A stretch of 22,725 bases of DNA, from IMG/VR virus record IMGVR_UViG_3300009684_000183, positions 1 through 22,725 of that record, one strand, 5' to 3'. A model generated the notes under the pieces. That model was given only the letters and a program-made list of their open reading frames with translations. It ran no database searches and was not told where the DNA came from. Position numbers and translations under genes: made by a program. How positions within the stretch are numbered: position 1 is the stretch's first letter; each line of letters opens with the position of its first letter. This DNA comes from a virus. Below, piece by piece: positions 21,312-22,725 of the stretch.

Positions 21312-21767
21312 ACCTATGGTTTTGATTTTCTGACCTACAATCTTACCTTCGTCTTCAACAGTCTCTGAATGAGATAGATAGAATACTTTTAAGTCAGATC
21401 TTAGTCTACGAGCTGTAGTTAACATAGTTGTTACATCTTGAGCTAATAGAGAAAACTTTGTAAAGCCTGTCTCTGTTGCTTTCTTTACCATACCAAAAGC
21501 CATAGAATAGATAGCATCATCCATTACAATGTTTTTGATTTGTGGAGCACCTGTACTGATTTGTTGTAACAAAGTAGTAATTTGCTTGATGTCGTCTACC
21601 TCGAAATAATTCTTTTTTTCTGCTGTGTAGAGTTTGTCTGCTCCCCTAAATGGAAGTTCTTTACGAGCTACATTAATGATGAATGTTTCATCAGGGTTAA
21701 GCGTCCTAATTGACGTTGATTTACCAGTTCCCGAAGGACCTACGATTGCGATTAATTTACTTGACAT
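21312..21767 (-). CDS. Sak4-like recombination ATPase, 5' exon
   Basis: 152 codons before the splice site. Walker A G-P-S-G-T-G-K-S (10-17), Walker B I-K-N-I-V-M-D-D (77-84), and a later S-H-S-E region (132-135) typical of RecA-like P-loop proteins of phages. The exon ends T-I-G (150-152), directly before the conserved K-M-L-D-N-Q supplied by the 3' exon. Without splicing the frame runs 7 codons into the intron (EHLPVLI) to a TAA, giving a truncated protein. Sak4-type ATPases act with SSB in single-strand annealing and strand exchange, consistent with neighbours. Leader is A-rich (AAAAAAAAAGAAAT). Confidence 0.85.
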
Positions 21768-21778
21768 ATTTCTTTTTT

Positions 21779-22069
21779 TTAATTTGTTTCTTGTTCAATT
21801 GTTAGTTTCCATCCATAATTAAGGGTAAACATTAGTACTTGTCTTTCTCTGAAATACTTAGCTTTAGACAATCCTAAATCTCTATTGATTTCAGGATCTT
21901 TGTTAGTTGTTAGCCAATTTTCAAAGTCGATTTCTTCTTCTCTAGTCCATGTATGTTTGTAAAACCACTTCTCTTCTTTAAAATCTATAGAGTCATAATC
22001 TGCTCCAACTCTAGTACACATTTCTTTTAGGACTTTTATTAATCCTGGTCCATAATTCTCTTTATTCAA
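21779..22069 (-). CDS. Hypothetical protein with likely TTG start
   Basis: 96 residues from TTG 22069, which has an AAGGA leader 6 bases upstream. A TAA lies in frame 18 bases before it, so no earlier start exists; the next ATG would cut the N-terminus by 16 residues. The sequence (KEEKWFYKHTWTREEEIDFENWL...RERQVLMFTLNYGWKL) is a compact alpha-helical pattern common in small phage proteins. It sits between the DnaB helicase and Sak4-like genes, which suggests a replication role, possibly helicase loading, but nothing in the sequence proves it. Confidence 0.65.
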   Translation of the reverse strand: MNKENYGPGLIKVLKEMCTRVGADYDSIDFKEEKWFYKHTWTREEEIDFENWLTTNKDPEINRDLGLSKAKYFRERQVLMFTLNYGWKLTIEQETN

Positions 22070-22082
22070 GCTTGTTCCTTTC

Positions 22083-22725
22083 TTATTTTAGTGCTCTAAA
22101 TCTCTCATAATGATTCCCAGTGAGCATTTCCTGGGGTGTAGGTAGTTCCATAAATTCTCCATTAGCTCCATTAAAATATAGTCCGATACTAGAATTCTCA
22201 AGTCCAAAATCACGGTCTTTGAGAAACTTAAGCGATCTATAAGATTGACTTAATAAAGATATGTCATACCCATTATGAGTTGGTATATCATACCTTGAAG
22301 GATTAAATAATCCTATTACAGTACGATAGTCTTGCTGTACACCCTTATTAAGGTGTAATTCTTCTAGTGAAGGTTCTAATTTTTCTTCAATTAGTCCTCC
22401 CTTAGAAGTAAATGTTTGTTTTTCTGATGTAGGTGTCTGTTGATGTACGATAACGTTGACCATGTTAAATCTCTTAGAAAAGATTTCCAAGACATAGTCT
22501 TTAATCATAAAGTCAAAAGTTTGATAAGAAGTTAATCTAGATTTAGTATCAGGAGATAATTCGTTAGAGAGGAGACTAATATGATCAAGTACAAAGAATA
22601 CCCATCTGTCTTCGTTTTTATACTTGTAGCCTGTAATTATTTTACGACCATCTTCTATATCCTTATAGATGTATTCGCCTATTTCAGGATTCTCAAAGTA
22701 AGCTTTTACAGTCTTAGCAATTCCA
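22083..22725 (-). CDS. dnaB: DnaB-type replicative helicase, C-terminal part, 5' end beyond the window
   Basis: The frame is open from the right edge (first full codon at 22724) to TAA 22083-22085; a Met codon at 22508 is internal, not the start. Visible are a Walker B-like W-V-F-F-V-L-D-H-I-S-L-L, then the F4 helicase segment F-N-M-V-N-V-I-V-H-Q-Q (motif H3-like), then Q-Q-D-Y-R-T-V-I-G-L-F-N-P and Y-R-S-L-K-F-L-K-D-R-D (motif H4 region) and the end G-L-Y-F-N-G-A-N-G-E-F-M-E-L-P. This is the RecA-type half of a hexameric 5'-3' helicase. The P-loop must lie to the right of the window. It unwinds the fork together with the primase encoded downstream. Confidence 0.85.
   Translation of the reverse strand, partial: GIAKTVKAYFENPEIGEYIYKDIEDGRKIITGYKYKNEDRWVFFVLDHISLLSNELSPDTKSRLTSYQTFDFMIKDYVLEIFSKRFNMVNVIVHQQTPTSEKQTFTSKGGLIEEKLEPSLEELHLNKGVQQDYRTVIGLFNPSRYDIPTHNGYDISLLSQSYRSLKFLKDRDFGLENSSIGLYFNGANGEFMELPTPQEMLTGNHYERFRALK

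Noticed and set aside
22506-22508. ATG at 22508 as the start of the helicase-like gene
   Set aside because: The frame continues to the right edge and contains Walker B, so the ATG is internal.

Overview
The window looks like part of the genome of a tailed double-stranded DNA phage of a Bacteroidota host, probably a flavobacterium. The DNA is AT-rich. Genes are packed end to end with frequent ATGA or TAATG overlaps. Leaders are A-rich rather than Shine-Dalgarno-like. Three promoters share one architecture, TTG-N20-TAnnTTTG, which is the Bacteroidota sigma-A type. There are no tRNAs, CRISPR arrays, insertion sequences or host housekeeping operons. The mix of PolA, DnaB, TOPRIM primase, UNG, Sak4-like ATPase and PD-(D/E)XK nuclease would fit a crAss-like or Cellulophaga-type phage. 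No capsid, portal or terminase gene lies in the window, so the exact group is open.

Left arm (about 1-7941, plus strand): late genes. A large tail-fibre-like protein is cut by the left edge. It is followed by an arabinofuranosidase/lectin-like protein, a free-standing GIY-YIG homing endonuclease and two small proteins. A lysis block follows: a holin-like membrane protein, a probable overlapping spanin pair and, further on, a peptidoglycan-binding/YkuD-like endolysin. A metallophosphoesterase, a small unknown gene and a PhoH-like ATPase are also here. The PhoH-like gene is split by an in-frame TAA between its Walker A and Walker B motifs. A bidirectional terminator at about 7951-7975 closes this arm.

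Right arm (about 7996-22725, minus strand): replication, recombination and nucleotide metabolism. Reading in the direction of transcription from the right edge, the genes are: DnaB-type helicase (cut by the edge); a small gene; a Sak4-like recombination ATPase interrupted by a group I intron carrying its own GIY-YIG gene; an SSB-like protein; TOPRIM primase; a protein with a DnaA domain IV; uracil-DNA glycosylase; a small coiled-coil protein; NinG; family A DNA polymerase; a frameshifted 60-codon gene; an Api92-like protein; a small unknown; a NinB-like protein; a dATP/dGTP diphosphohydrolase-like protein; a small aromatic-rich protein; a RecE/Cas4-like nuclease; and an unknown. A second minus-strand unit (9891 to 7996) holds dCMP deaminase, a GroES-like co-chaperonin and three unknowns. 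It has its own promoter.

A single plus-strand gene at 9934-10245 sits inside the minus-strand arm with its own promoter and terminator. Its promoter faces the minus-strand promoter of the deaminase unit.

The most notable observations are the self-splicing intron in the Sak4-like gene, with splice sites resolvable to the base and a private promoter for its endonuclease; two apparent gene lesions (PhoH nonsense, small-gene frameshift); the opposed promoters around 9914-9920; and a phage protein built around the DnaA origin-recognition helix-turn-helix. Apart from the intron, no stretch over 300 bases lacks a gene.
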